Assembly: GCA_007570785.1 (NCBI GenBank)
Contig: ML664199.1
Span: 20,654,597 to 20,718,596, forward strand
Reading direction: 5' to 3'
From: Antilocapra americana
Lineage: Eukaryota > Chordata > Mammalia > Artiodactyla > Antilocapridae
Length of the DNA stretch: 64,000 bases
In this document: piece after piece, positions 45,711 through 58,122 of the stretch
Layout of the letters: the number at the start of each line of letters is the position of its first letter
How positions within the stretch are numbered: position 1 is the first letter of the stretch
Position numbers and translations under genes: made by a program
The notes under the pieces: generated by a model
What the model was told of the DNA's origin: nothing
What the model saw: only the letters and a program-made list of their open reading frames with translations
Databases searched by the model: none

Positions 45711-46022
45711 ATATACAGCCTTGATGTACTCCTTTTCCTATTTGGAACCAGTCTGTTGTTCCATGTCCAGTTCTAACTGTTGCTTCCTGACCTGCATACA
45801 GGTTTCTCAAGAGACAGTTCAGATGGTCTGGTATTCCCATTTTTTCAGAATTTTCCACAGTTTATTGTGATCCACACAGTCAAAGGCTTTGGCATAGTCA
45901 ATAAAGCAGAAATAGATGTTTTTCTGGAACTCTCTTGCTTTTTCGATGATCCAGTGGATGTTGGCAATTTGATCTCTGGCTCCCCTGCCTTTTCTAAAAC
46001 CAGCTTGAACATCTGGAAGTTC
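45711..46022 (-). mobile_element. BovB, inverted 5' segment of a twin-primed copy
   Basis: Reversed BovB from ATATACAGCCTTGATGTAC to GAACATCTGGAAGTTCA. It directly adjoins a forward 3' segment at 46023. The two pieces cover neighbouring, non-overlapping parts of the element. Confidence 0.9.
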
Positions 46023-46777
46023 AATGACATCACCCTTATGGCAGGAAGTGAAGAGGAACTAAAAAGCCTCTTGAAGAAGATGAAAGAGGAGAGTGAAAAA
46101 ATTGGCTTAAAGCTCAACATTCAGAAAACTAAGATAATGGCATCTGGTCCCATCACTTCATGGCAAATAGATGGGGAAACAGTATCAGATTTCATTTTTG
46201 GGGGCTCCACAATCACTACAGATGGTGACTGCAGCCATGAAATTAAAAGACACTTACTCCTTGGAAGGAAAGTTATGACCAACCTGGATAGGTTGAAAAG
46301 CAGAGACATTACTTTGTCAACAAATGTCCGTCTAGTCAGGGCTATGGTTTTTCCAGTAGTCTTGTATGGATGTGAGAGTTGGACGGTGAAGAAAGCTGAG
46401 TGCCGAAGAATTTATGCTTTTGAACTGTGATGTTGAAGAAGACTCTTGAGATCCAGTCAGTTCATCCTAAAGGAGATCAGTAATGGGTGCTCATTGGAAG
46501 GACTGATGTTGAAGCTAAAACTCCAATACTTTGGCCACCTCCTACGAAGAGTTGACTCACTGGAAAAGACCCTAATGCTGGGAAGGATTGAGGGCAGGAG
46601 AAGAATCGGATGACAGAGGACAAGATGGCTGGATGTCATCACTGCCTTGATGGACATGGGTTTGGGTAGACTCCAGGAGTTGGTGATGGACAGGGAGGAC
46701 TGGCATGCTGTGATTCATAGGGTCGCAAAGAATCAGACATGACTGAGCAACTGAATTGAACTGAACTGAACTGCTAT
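46023..46777 (+). mobile_element. BovB, forward 3' segment of a twin-primed copy
   Basis: Starts ATGACATCACCCTTATGGC, just past the catalytic motif, and runs to the tail TGAATTGAACTGAACTGAACTG. Short frames show pieces of the RT C-terminal region (EELKSLLKKMKEESEKIGLK near 46050). Confidence 0.92.
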
Positions 46778-47429
46778 AGATAGGATCTGAATTATTAAAT
46801 TCAAGATTTCACTGATAAGTCTAAACTTTATATTTTTATTGGAGGTGAAAAGTAAAAGTTTGAATTTTAATTTTATATTTCTTTTTTATGAAACTTAAAC
46901 TAAATCATTCTGCAAAGCTATTTTTTCTAGGAGGAAAAGACAGTGAACTTTAAAACTCAGAAGTACTGGAACCAATAGAATACACATTTAGAATTCTTTA
47001 CTTTAACTTGAGATTCAGCAGAGGAGCATGAAAATATACAATTAAGATTATGCCACAGAAGAAATAACAGTAATCATTTTTCACAGAAAATTTTATCTGT
47101 AATTGAAAATTATAGGGAAAAATGCTGCAACTGTCACTAAAGAAGAAAATGTAAATTAATCTAAGGTGCTAATAAAATAGTCTTGTGCCATAAATTATTT
47201 TATTCTTTTTGTGTCAACAATGTTAGTTAATTTACTACTAATATTTTTTCATAAGGTCCTCTTACAAACTGAACCCTTTAGTTCAAATAGATTTCATTTT
47301 GACAAATGCAGGTTTATAATGTCACAGAAAATATTTCTCGTAGAAAAATCACTTTGTTTACTCCATTCATAAAAGATTTTGGCAGAGTTTGATAAACTCT
47401 ATTATTTTAAACAACCCTCAACACATGTA
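46778..47429. other. Intergenic AT-rich unique sequence
   Basis: No repeat or gene recognised. Confidence 0.5.
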
Positions 47430-47582
47430 TCTGAAAATAATCTAGCATTCAAGAAACTGTCCATTTTAACCTGTTCTAAGTCTGAAAATAATCTAGCATT
47501 CAAGAAACTGTCCATTTTAACCTGTTCTAAGTCTGAAAATAATCTAGCATTCAAGAAACTGTCCATTTTAACCTGTTCTAAG
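47430..47582. repeat. Minisatellite, three perfect 51-bp units
   Basis: The unit starting TCTGAAAATAATCTAGCATTC begins at 47430, 47481 and 47532. All three copies are identical, followed by a partial start (TCTGTTTAAGTCTG). As 51 is a multiple of 3, an open frame repeats a 17-residue unit; this is not evidence of a gene. Confidence 0.97.
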
Positions 47583-47988
47583 TCTGTTTAAGTCTGATTT
47601 AGAATAATAGTTTAAACTTTTAAAATTTAATATAATGTAAATGTTCACTTGTAAATTGTAGATGGGTTATTCATTTGTGGTGGGTTATATAGTGGGAACT
47701 CTCCATAAAAGGGAAAACTAGACAAGACAGACAGTTCTTCTGATCTCTGTGTTACTGGAAGATCCCAGATTTCTGTAAATGAGAGAGACAAAACACCAGG
47801 AGAGGAGTCATGATACCAGGTCAAGCTATGGTCTTCCAGATGTGCATATATATGTGTATCGCATGTACAGTATACATATTTATATGCAGCAGTGTACTGA
47901 TTTTATGACATAATTTGATGCTTCTTACGAAATTATTATAACAGATTCTAAAAATGAGATTAACAAGTCACTATAGCCATAGGGCATG
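47583..47988. other. Intergenic unique sequence
   Basis: AT-rich, no element recognised; a short ATATATGTGTAT-like stretch lies near 47848. Confidence 0.45.
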
Positions 47989-48203
47989 GGTGCTAAGTCA
48001 CTTCAGTCATGTCTAACTCTGCGATCCCATGGGCTGTAGCCTGCCAGGCTCTTCTGTCCATGGGATTCTCCAGGCCAGAATACAGGCGTGGGTTGCCATG
48101 CCCTTCTCCAGGGGATTTTCCTGACCCTGTGATTGAACCTGTGTCTCTTGTGTTGGCAGGCAGGTTCTGTACCACTTCCTGGGGCACTACCTGGGAAGCC
48201 CCA
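47989..48203 (-). mobile_element. Bov-tA SINE
   Basis: GTGCTAAGTCACTTCAGTCATG to CACTACCTGGGAAGCCCC in reverse. Confidence 0.93.
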
Positions 48204-48730
48204 ACCACCAATTAAAGCTTAGAAATCTTCATTATTTGGCTTCTATTAAAATTGAATTTTATATCAAATTTTAGCTATTTAAAGTTATTTCAGGGCTTAT
48301 ATTTTAAGTCTGGAAATTCAGGTTAAATTGCTTCAGCTTGCTACTTTAGGTTATTAGTATAGGTCCTATTTGTTTTTCATTTAACTTTTAAGAAAATATC
48401 CCAAAGAGCATTTCCAATCTCACCTGCTAACAATAGACATTCTTTAACTGCTGTGTCTTTTATTTTGCAAGAACAATCTATATCTACACTGAAGGTCAAT
48501 TTCTGTTGCCACATATAAAGACCAATTAGGCATGAAATCTAGTTAAATTATTTATTGAAACACAATCTGATTGTAACCACTTTCAGGGAACAAGACTGTG
48601 TCACTTCATAAATGTTATCATAAGTAAGTTTAATTCTCTATATAAAAATTATACTCATTCTAATTATATAGCATGAAATTACATTATTAACATGTTCCTT
48701 AAGACTAAGAACATGCATATTTCATTCTGT
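48204..48730. other. Intergenic unique sequence
   Basis: AT-rich, no element recognised. Confidence 0.5.
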
Positions 48731-49306
48731 GTTGTTTTTCAGTCACTGAGTTGTGTCCCACCCTTAGGCACCCCCTGAACTACAGCATGCCAGGCTTTCC
48801 TGTCCATCACTATCTCCCAGAATTTGCTCAAACTCATGTCTATTGTGTTGGTGATACCATCTAATCATCTGCTTCTCTGTCTCACACTTCTCCTGCCTTC
48901 AATCTTTCCCAGCATCAGGGTCTTTTCCAATGAGTCAGTTCTTCACATCAGGTGGCCAAAGGATTGGAGTTTCAGCTTCAACATCAGTCCTTCCAATGAA
49001 TATTCAGGACTGATTTCCTTTAGGATGGAGTGATTGGATCTCCTTCCAGTCCAAGGGACTCTCAAGAGTCTTCTCCAATACCACAATTCAAAAGAATTTA
49101 TTATTTGGCGCTCAGCTTTCTTCATAGTCTGAGGTTATTGATATTTCTCCCTGCAATCTGGATTCCAGTTTGTGCCTCATCCCACCCAGCATTTCTCATG
49201 ATGTACTCTGCATATAAGTTAAATAAGCAGGGTGACAATATACAGCCTTGACATACTCCTTTCCCTATTTGGAACCAATCTGTGGTTCTATGTCCAGTCC
49301 TAATTA
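48731..49306 (-). mobile_element. BovB 3' end, reverse, with internal deletion
   Basis: Starts with a variant tail (TTTTTCAGTCACTGAGTTGTG) and runs back to CTTTCTTCATAGTC at 49129. There it jumps to TGAGGTTATTGATATTTCTCC, further upstream in the element, so about 0.3-0.4 kb is missing. It ends at ATGTCCAGTCCTAATTAG. Confidence 0.9.
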
Positions 49307-49394
49307 GTGGGTTGACAGAGGTCAAAGCAATCTGATCCTGTCAGATTCATTTGTTTTCCTAGTACCTGGCATGCTCATTCCTTCCTTCTGAATG

Positions 49395-50950
49395 AATATT
49401 TTTTTCTGAAATATCTGAGAACCCAACTGTAGAAGGCACTGTTGGAGCTAAAGTAGTGAATAAGAGCCAGCACAGCCCTTGCCTGGATGGAGCCTACATC
49501 TAGTTGGAGTGGTAGATATAGCATAATACAATTATGATATCTATTACCCAGGAGAAGTAGAAGTTGGTAAGAAAGTATATTACATGGATTTGACCTAGTT
49601 TGAGGTATAAGCTATAGAGCCTCACAGGAAGTGATCAGAGATGTGAAGGATGGATAGGAATTCATTAGGCAAAAGAGAGGAGGATCATATGTACTAATGT
49701 GGCAGGAAGGAAGGAGGTAGAAAGATATATGCTACTTTCAAGAAACTGGAGTATAGGGACTTCCCTGGTGGTTCAGTGTTAAATATTCACCTTGCAATAC
49801 AGGAGACATGGGTTCAATCCCTGGTCTAGGAACCATGATCCCACATACCATGGAGCAAAGAAGTCTGTGTGCTGCAAATGGCGCACCACAACTAAAGAAT
49901 CTGTGCACTGCAACTAAGTCCCCACATAATACACAAAGACACCACATGCCACAACTAAGACCCAATGCAGCCAAATTAAAAAAGAAGAAGAAACTAGAGT
50001 ATAAAGAACAGGAATGTAGAGAGGAGTAAAATGACTCTCATGTGTGAGGTAGGGGCTGGTTCTTAGAATGCCTTACAGTCAATGCAGGGAATTTTCTATT
50101 TTATCACAAACATAATTTTGTGGGATTTTAAGCAGGAGTCTGACATGATTATATATAATTAGAACCTGTTTTTTAAGGGAAAAATTATCCTGGGTATAAT
50201 TTATAATATTTCTTGACATATAAAAATCTTAGTGGCTGTAGTGCTATTGATGATAGAAAAGTAAAGGCAGAGACCATTTAAGAGCCTAGTTAGACAAGTG
50301 CTTTGCTAACTGCTCGCCAGGCCATTGACTGTCTCTAGTAATAATCTGAAATGAGATTTCCCAGGGCTATCTTTTAAATCATGTTTTTTCATATATTAGT
50401 GTAGTTGGGGAATGATCAGTTGAGAGGCTATTGAAATAATCTGGGTAAGCTTGATGATGCTTGGACTGGAGTCGTGACGTGAAGAATGGAAGGATTCTAA
50501 AAGAGAATCAATAAGGCTTGCTGATTAATTGGCTACGAGATGAGATGGGCTTAATTGGAAGCACAGTTGAGTTTTTACTAGGCTCATGGACAGAGAAAGA
50601 ACTGATTAAGAATTGCAGGTTTAGTACTGAATGTACTGAGATTGAGATACCTGTGAAACATCCAAGTGACAGGTAAAATGGACTCAAAGCTTGGAGGAAA
50701 TCTGGGCTAGAGATATAGATGGGAGTATTCGTGCATCGATGGTAATTGAAGCTATTGGAATGGACAGAGAATGGGAGTCCAGACAAGTGTCAATATATTG
50801 ACTAAGAAAAGAAGAGGTTGCCTTGAGGAGCTGAAACATTTGAAGGTTGAATTAAAGGGAAAGGGCCATCAAAAGGCAGTGAAAATAAGTTATCAGAGAG
50901 GTGGGATGAAAACCAAGTAGCATCAGCCTACATGTTTATGGAGAAGATGA
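49395..50950 (+). repeat. Ancient mammalian interspersed repeat, family unresolved
   Basis: Diverged pieces of a long common old repeat: CTCACAGGAAGTGATCAGAG near 49621, TTTTAAGCAGGAGTCTGACATG near 50128, GAGAGGCTATTGAAATAATC near 50422, ACCTGTGAAACATCCAAGTG near 50650, GGTAATTGAAGCTATTGG near 50740. I recognise the type but not the name. It is split by a SINE at 49756-49988. Confidence 0.45.
49741..50003 (+). mobile_element. CHR-2-type SINE with target-site duplication
   Basis: GGGACTTCCCTGGTGGTTCAG head, GGGTTCAATCCCTGG B-box region, and a long ACAACTAAG-rich body ending in AAAAAAGAAGAAG. AGAAACTGGAGTATA (49741-49755) and AGAAACTAGAGTATA (49989-50003) agree at 14 of 15. Confidence 0.93.
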
Positions 50951-51413
50951 ATGCAGGAGAGTTCTGAAGAAATAGTGCTGAATTCCTCCCAGTGACCCAG
51001 GCAGTGCATCTACTGGGTACATTCATCCTGGGCTGTAGAAAGCAGAAATACACTATTCCAGCCCCCAAATACATATCCTCATTGCCCTCATGCTTAGTCT
51101 TGGATGTGAATGGCTCCTGCTGGCCTGTTTATCTAGGAGGCCAGCACTGATAGTGACAAACTGACTATTCATTGACATCCTATCACCCCTATCCTGCTGG
51201 CCTTTCTAGCCTGCTTATCATGAAGGGACCTGGTAATGGGAAATGACATACTAGGTTAGGTCCTGTGTTGACAAGGCATGGAAATCAATCCCTTCCTTTC
51301 CTACCTTAGACAGTATACGTTCACCACTCATGGGTTGGGGTTGAAGGAGTACAGAGGGACAAAGAAGGATTAGTCATAGATCTAGAGTGCTTAGAGGAAA
51401 CTACCTCAAGGGG

Positions 51414-51565
51414 GACTTCTCAACTTTAGTGTGTCCATAAATTAACCTGGGGTTCCTGTTAAGATGATGATTCAGTACATCTGCTCTCTGTCTAAGATTC
51501 TGTATTTTCAACAAGTTCCCAGGATATGGGAATACTGCTGCCCACAATTTATTAGTAGTTTAGCT
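51414..51565 (-). mobile_element. MER5-type hAT MITE
   Basis: ACTTCTCAACTTTAGTGTG, AACCTGGGGTTCCTGTTAAG, AGATTCTGTATTTTCAACAAG and TTCCCAGGATATGGG are the reversed MER5A layout. Confidence 0.7.
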
Positions 51566-51737
51566 TACATAGGCAGGCTAGCAAGCCAGAAAATAAAATA
51601 GCCATAATAATAAAAAAAAATAAACTGCTCTAAATAGTAGAGCAGAGCTTGATCAAGAGATGGATGTGATGCTCTGCAAAGCCCAGATCTGATCTCTAGG
51701 TTTAGGAACAAGTCCTCCAACAAGGTGTATGGCTGGT

Positions 51738-51842
51738 GGTGCCTGATTATTGTTGTTGTTTAATCACTAAGTTGTGTCCGACTCTTTTGCAAACCCATGG
51801 ACTATAGCCCGCCAGGCTCCTCTGTCCATGGGTGCCTGATTA
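51738..51842 (-). mobile_element. Short Bov-A SINE with target-site duplication
   Basis: The fragment 51750-51830 (TTGTTGTTTAATCACTAAG to CAGGCTCCTCTGTCCAT) lies between perfect copies of GGTGCCTGATTA (51738-51749 and 51831-51842). Confidence 0.93.
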
Positions 51843-53579
51843 ATGTGCATTAAAACTGAGAAATAAAGTGTTCCACAGTTGTGAACTTCATGCTCCTTAG
51901 GTAGTTTTTCATTTCCTGGGTCCCCAAACACTGATTCCAGGAGAGTTTGAAGCATAATATATTTGTAAACATAGATACAAAGGAAATTTTCCATAGATTG
52001 GTAATGTCTTTAGCTGTGATTTTACTTGGCAATATAAAGGATATTCCTGGTGGCAAAGGCAATGAAGAATCTTTCTGCTAAAAAAATTGGAATCCACTTA
52101 AGCTTTGAAAGTATAATTTTATAGGGTATCTATTATGCAACAAGTAATTATTCCTTTGTGTGTGAGGCAGCCTCAAAGAGCTGTATTTGGATCAGCAGTT
52201 AAATTCTAACATAAAATAATATAACCTTTACACCTATACAACTTTGCCTTCTGTAAAGTAGGTTCAAAGTAAAAGAAAAAGCTGAAAGAATATGGCATAG
52301 GGAGAGGCAGAGAAAAAAGAACTGAAGAATTATATAATATAAAGAGAAGCAGATAAAGAAAATTAAAAGGAGAACTTTTACAGGGGAAAAACAATTTTAT
52401 TTTATTGTAAAGACCTAAATGAATAAAAGAAGACTTTGAATGTGAAGATGATTAAAAAGACAAAATCATTAGCTAAAGATATTTACGCGTTTAGACTCTT
52501 TCATTTTGATTGTAATTTTAATTAGCTGGACACTGGGGGGGAAGAAAATGAAAGCCTACATCATCTACTTACTCTTTAAATTGCATTCCACCTTAATTTT
52601 CTGCTCTTCAGTTCTTAATTTTCTCTATTTTTGTTCTAAGTAATCCGGTTATCAGGCTAAAGTGATTTTCCCTCAGCTAGGTTTAGCATTCAGTATTTGC
52701 ATCTGTGTACCAAAAGTTCACCCCATTGCTTTAGTTTTTATTATTTCAATAGCAAAAACTCTCTGCAGGTAACTTTTTTCTGGTTCTTTGTCTATAAAGC
52801 AGGCTGCTTTGTATACCTATGACAGTTAGATGACTAATAATTATGCTCTACACAGTTTTCCACAAAATTTACTCATAAAATTTAGAAGACAGCAAAGCTT
52901 TAATAATCTGTAGTTTCAATGTTCATTAAAACCATTTTTTTGTGTGTGTGCAAGCAAGTTGCTTGTTTCCATTTTTCTGACAAAATACGAGCTAAAAAAA
53001 AAAAATCACTATTAGTTAATCACATCTAGGATTTAGGTTTATGTGAATAAAATTTTCAAAAATAACATTGATATAAAACAAAGCACATCTGTTTAGAATA
53101 ACCTACTTTAGAAAGGGCTTATCGTCAAGATATTATCTGGCTCTTTAGTAGGCTATTTATTTTGCATTTGTTAAAGAAAACAAAATTAGCATAGCTAACC
53201 ATGTATTATGTGTCTCTCAGTTTGCCCTGTCTTCCAAAAGAAATTCACTTAAATAATGTGAAGTAACAACGTTGGAGTGCCTTGAGGTCTGGGAATGAAA
53301 AGAGATATTTAAGTGGTGACAATTATTATTATTATTCTGCCACGGATAAAGAGTAACAATTGGCTTTTAAAACCATTGTGGATAATTTCATTTTGCTCTC
53401 CCATATCTCAGAGCACAGAGTGCTCAGCAAATGTTATACACTCAAACTAGGATAACACATATATAGTGATGGGGAATAGAAAAGTAATTATCTTAGTAAT
53501 TAAACAGCCCAAATAAACACTCATCATAATCATTAGCAAATGTTATCGAGGCATGCTACAGATTCTCCTACCTGCAAGT
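51843..53579. other. Repeat-poor intergenic block
   Basis: About 1.7 kb with no transposon I recognise, unusual for this half of the window. Short ATT/TTA runs (53322-53337) and an A-run (52994-53006) are present. No coding signal. Confidence 0.55.
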
Positions 53580-53826
53580 CTTTTAAAATAGGCTGTGCTT
53601 GCTCAGTCGCACCAGCCCTGTCCAACTCTTTGACAACCTATGGATTGTAACCTGCCAGGCTCCTCTGTCCATGGGATTTTCCAGGCAAGAATACTGGAGT
53701 GGGTTGCCATGCCCTTCTCCAGGGGATTTTCTCAATCCAGGGATCAAGCCTGCATCTCCTATATCTCCTGCATTGCAGATGGATTCTTTACCACTTGAGC
53801 CACTGGGGAAGCCCTTTTAAAATAGG
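53580..53826 (-). mobile_element. Bov-tA SINE with target-site duplication
   Basis: Reversed Bov-tA at 53593-53813 (TGCTTGCTCAGTCGCACCAG to GAGCCACTGGGGAAGC), between perfect copies of CTTTTAAAATAGG at 53580-53592 and 53814-53826. Confidence 0.95.
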
Positions 53827-54692
53827 TTACTTGGGTCTTTATGAGTACCACTGAATAGAAGTTGATGACATTGATTAATTGTTCTGTCTACGATAAACCC
53901 CTTTGAATTGCATCACACCTGAAAGACCTTCTTTAATGCACTACTGGAAAGATGTACCGATTTGTTACAGTTTAGATTCGTTGCAGCCACATTGGGATTT
54001 TGTTCCAGTATTTCTTTTCTTGCCCATTTTGCCTGAGACTTGTTTGTTGCAAGGCGTCTTTAGACTCTTGCATGAAAATCAACTAGAGTGTTTTCTAACT
54101 ATACAGATTCTTTAAGGTCTGTTCTTCTTTGGGACCAAATAAATCTAATTTGTGAATCTACTGATGCTTGCTAGGATGAGGAAGGGCTGTTTGAGGGGAG
54201 AGTGGCATGGTACTCTCCAATAAGGGGAGATTTCTGTCACCAGCTACAACTCCCTGCCTGATGGGTTGCATGTACACCTTCCAGCTCTATACTACCCCTC
54301 CCTCACCACTCCTATCCTAACACTTAACAATACTATGTTGTAATTGCTTGTTTAATTGGGAAGCCGCTTCTTGACTCTCAAGTCTGAAAATACAGCCTTG
54401 TGTTTCTTGCTTACTCTTAAGGCAACAGAATATAGTATAGTTCCTAGGATTCAAAAAATACTTGTTAAAGACATGAATGAATTAATGACTAAATTACTTA
54501 GAAAACAGCTTAAGTCAAATAAGTACATTTTTAAAAAAGAAAAGGAATTTATCTTTTTAGCACAATAAAACAGAGAAGAAATAATAATGTTGCTAACAAT
54601 GATTAAATTCTTGCTATGTACTAGAAAGAGTTCTAAATGCTTTAATGGTAGTGTTTAATTCATATAGCCTTGTAAGTTAAATACTACTAGTA
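53827..54692. other. Intergenic unique sequence
   Basis: No element or gene recognised; short frames only. Confidence 0.5.
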
Positions 54693-54902
54693 CATGCGTG
54701 CTCACTTATGGCTAATTCTTTGCAACCCCATGGACTGTAGCCTTCCAGGCTTCTCAGTCCATGGGATTCTCCAGGCAAGAATACTGGAATGGGTTGCCCT
54801 TTCCTTCTCCAAGGGATATTCCCAACCCAGGGATCAAACCCAGGTCTCCTTCATCTCTTGCATTGCAGGTGGACTCTTAACCACTGAGTCACCTGGGAAG
54901 TC
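54693..54902 (-). mobile_element. Bov-tA SINE
   Basis: GTGCTCACTTATGGCTAATTC to CTGAGTCACCTGGGAAGTCC in reverse. Flanking sequences ATACTACTAGTA and ATAATACTAGTA are a likely target-site duplication. Confidence 0.92.
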
Positions 54903-56444
54903 CAAAATAATACTAGTAGTACTACTATATTTCAAAGGAAGATCTAGCAACTTGTCCAAAGTCACAGATCTAGAAAGACAAATCCAAGACTGAAATCAAG
55001 GCAACTGGATTCTAGAACCCACACTGTAAATTATTACTCTAAGTAGTACAGTCAGTGACAACGGGACAGTGTTAGGAGGAGGCAGGGGATGTGCTAAGAA
55101 CAGGATTTGAAGGGAGCTCCTCTGAGTAACTTGCTCCCTCTTTTTCTGTGAAATTTAAGAGGAGAGAGAGGAAAGGAAAGGACAAGGGTAGGGTGAGAGG
55201 TGGGAAACACCTAGTTCTTCATCAGTAGGTTTGTGACCCATTCATTTTATTCGGGTTTGATTCTATTCCAGATGAACAACAATGAATGAAAAAGTCTCAA
55301 ATCATCATTTAATCCATAATTTTTTAAATCATTTTTGTGTATTAAATATATGAGTTATTCTTTATTAGAAAAAGAAATATTTCTTTTGAAAGTAACTTGA
55401 ATTTTTTTTCTGTCAAAGTAACCAACATATTCTTAGCATATATGTATGTTTCTCTCTGTATATATTTATCTATATGTAAATGTTTTCTTAGTAAACCTTT
55501 AATCTCACCAATACCACCATTATCATGTTTATGTATATCCTAAAACTATCCAATGATGAGGTAAAATAGTTAATTCAGTTTTACTGATGATCATGAAAGC
55601 TTAGAAGGATTTAAGTTGATTAAGTCTCTAAACAAAAATTGCAAAACTCATATATGGTAAAAAGAAACAACTTTTGAGTTATTAGGCAACAGGGTTCAGG
55701 TATAGGATGCAGCATAACAAAGGCATAGGAAATGTCATTACTTTGAAAAGAAGTAAAAGAACAACAAGTTTAGAGAATTAACTATCAAATTACATTTTTT
55801 AAAGAGGGGCAGTTAAAATGTTGATGAACAAATATAAGATGATGACTCAGGGGCACTAAAAGTACAAAATGTGTGGGTTCTACTAGATAATACAATAAGT
55901 ACTGGGAGTTTCGCTTTATAACCCATTGTGATTAAACAGCATATTGCTGAAAACGCAGATGTGATACTACCATAGTAAAACCAGCCTTTTTAAAGATGTT
56001 TCTAATTAAATCATGAAAAATCAAAATGAAAATGTTGAGAGAAGCCATTTTGAAGATTTTTATTAATGAAGCATTCATGGAGAAGAATTTATTAGATTTG
56101 AACTAGCAAATGTTAATGCCAGTGCACAAAACGACACATAAGCATTTTTTCCCCTAAAACATTCTTTCAGGGTAAAAAAAAAACTTTTTGTAATCCAAAC
56201 ATCTTTAGTTTTAGTTAATTTAATTTCTAGTAATGAGAGATTTTGATATTTGAGTTAATAATGCTTTAATTAATCCATATCTGTCTATGACAGATGTATT
56301 GATTTCTACCATTCTCACACAGCATTCTACCATTAACCAGAGAATTACTTTTAATATTCTACTAGTTTTTCTCAGGCGGTTCAGAGGGTACTGACTTTAC
56401 TTGGAAATGTATATCAAAATATCAAGTGTAGATTTCTTCCTGGT
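54903..56444. other. Intergenic AT-rich, repeat-poor block
   Basis: About 1.5 kb without a recognised element. Confidence 0.5.
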
Positions 56445-57050
56445 TTTTAAAGGAATCTCCATAGTGGTCTCAATAAAGACTGTATCAGTTTACATTCCCA
56501 TCAATGGTGTAGCAGCGTTCCCTTTTTTCCATATCCTCTTCAGCATTTATTATTTGTAGATTTTTTGATGATGGCCATTCTGAGTGATGTGAGATGATAT
56601 CCAATTGTAGTTTGATGTGATTTCTCTAATACTTAGTGATGTTGAGCATCTATTCATGTGTTTGTTGGCCATCTGAATGTCTTCTTTGGAGAAATGTCTG
56701 TTGATGAACCTATTTACAAGGAAGGAATGGAGATGCAGATGTAGAGAATGGACTTGAGGTCACAGTATGCGGGAAGAGAGTGGGAGGAATGGAGAAAGCA
56801 GCACTAGGATATATACACTATCATGTGTTAAATAGCTAGCTGGTGAGAAGTGCTATATAACAGAGGGAGCCCAGTCTGGTATGTGATGGGCTCACATCAC
56901 TCTGTGATGACCTAGAAGGGTGGGATGGAGGGATGGGAGGGAGGCTTACGAGGGAAGGAATGTATGTATATACACAACTAATTTATTTCATTGTACAGCA
57001 GAAACTAACACGATATTGTAAAGCAAAGATACCCCAATAATGAAAACAAA
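56445..57050 (+). mobile_element. L1 with 5' inversion (twin-primed)
   Basis: 56445-56702 is reversed L1 ORF2 C-terminal sequence (CATTCCCATCAATGGTGTAG, GGCCATTCTGAGTGATGTG, GTTGAGCATCTATTCATGTG). 56703-57050 is forward L1 3' UTR (TATATAACAGAGGGAGCCCAG, CAGAAACTAACACGATATTG, CCCCAATAATGAAAAC). This is the usual twin-priming layout. Confidence 0.82.
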
Positions 57051-57084
57051 CCAACCCCCCCCAAATCCCCACAATCTGCAGTTG

Positions 57085-57410
57085 TCACTCCCCTTTCATG
57101 GCTCTTCATTACCTGATATCCAAAATTTTTAGTCTTATATTATAAGGCTCTCCTTAACCTGGCACTCCCCTATCTACTTCTCTGATGTCATCTCTAACCA
57201 CTCCCAGCTTAATGGTTTAAGCATTAGGAACTCTGAGCCGATTATAGTTTTTCATGGACTTTATATTATTTTATACATACATGCTCTGCATACATGCTCA
57301 TGCTTTTTCTGTGGCCCGAAGTGCTATTCTTTCTTTTTTAAAAACTCTGTTTAGCTCTTATTCAGCTTTCAAAATCTATTTCCGACATTATTCCATCTAG
57401 CAACAACTTG
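57085..57410 (+). mobile_element. L2 LINE 3' end
   Basis: CATGGCTCTTCATTACCTGA, CTTATATTATAAGGCTCTCC, TGGCACTCCCCTATCTACTTC and GTCATCTCTAACCACTCCC follow the old L2 3' region, diverged. Confidence 0.65.
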
Positions 57411-57987
57411 TATTAACCAGTAATTGTGAGAAGAAGAAAATCCAAAATGATTCACTTCCCAGGATAGACTGCAAAGGTAGTTTGGGGTGAGATTTTAAAC
57501 ATCCTCAGTGAGCGAGGTTTCACTCAGAAATATTTTATGCGTCTAAATACCATTGTGATAATCTATTTGGCCACTTCATTTTTTCTGTATTTTGTTTAAA
57601 TGTCCTTATATCTTGCATTCAGATGGAAACAAAACAAAATAGCTAGGTCAAAAGTTAGTTTTCCTGTCTCTTTCTATAAACATATTACCAAATTATTTTC
57701 AAAGAGTTTTACAATTATATAACACCAAAAGCAGAGATTTACTACATTCCCTCCAAGCATTGAATACTTTTATGTTAAAACTTTCTTTGACATTTGTTAA
57801 TTAATAATGAAACAAAGCTGGGCATTATTGTGTCAGTCTGGATAGTTTGCATGCTTATGGTACTGGTCATTTCCCCATATATTTACTAGTCATTTAATAG
57901 TTCTTTATTCAGCCATCCTATTTTTATTTCCATGAGTTTTTCTTGTTCTCTGCTTGAAACTCTTTTGTTTATTTATCTGTTTTAATA
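57411..57987. other. Intergenic unique sequence
   Basis: No element recognised. Confidence 0.45.
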
Positions 57988-58122
57988 TTTATTTCTTATT
58001 TGGGGCATGCGGGCTTAGTTGCTCTGCAGCATGTGGAATCTTAGTTCCCTGACCGGGGATCAAACTCATGTCCCTTGCTTTGCAAGGCAGATTCTTAACC
58101 ACTGGACCACCAGGGAAGTCCC
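57988..58122 (-). mobile_element. CHR-2-type SINE, reverse
   Basis: TTAGTTCCCTGACCGGGGAT, CAAGGCAGATTCTTAACCACTG and CCACCAGGGAAGTCCC are the reversed tRNA-derived head. Confidence 0.92.

Noticed and set aside
47430..47582. CRISPR-like array
   Set aside because: Units are directly tandem without spacers, and the DNA is mammalian.
47379..47591. A small repetitive protein of 70 residues
   Set aside because: The repeat arises from a 51-bp minisatellite whose length happens to be a multiple of three.
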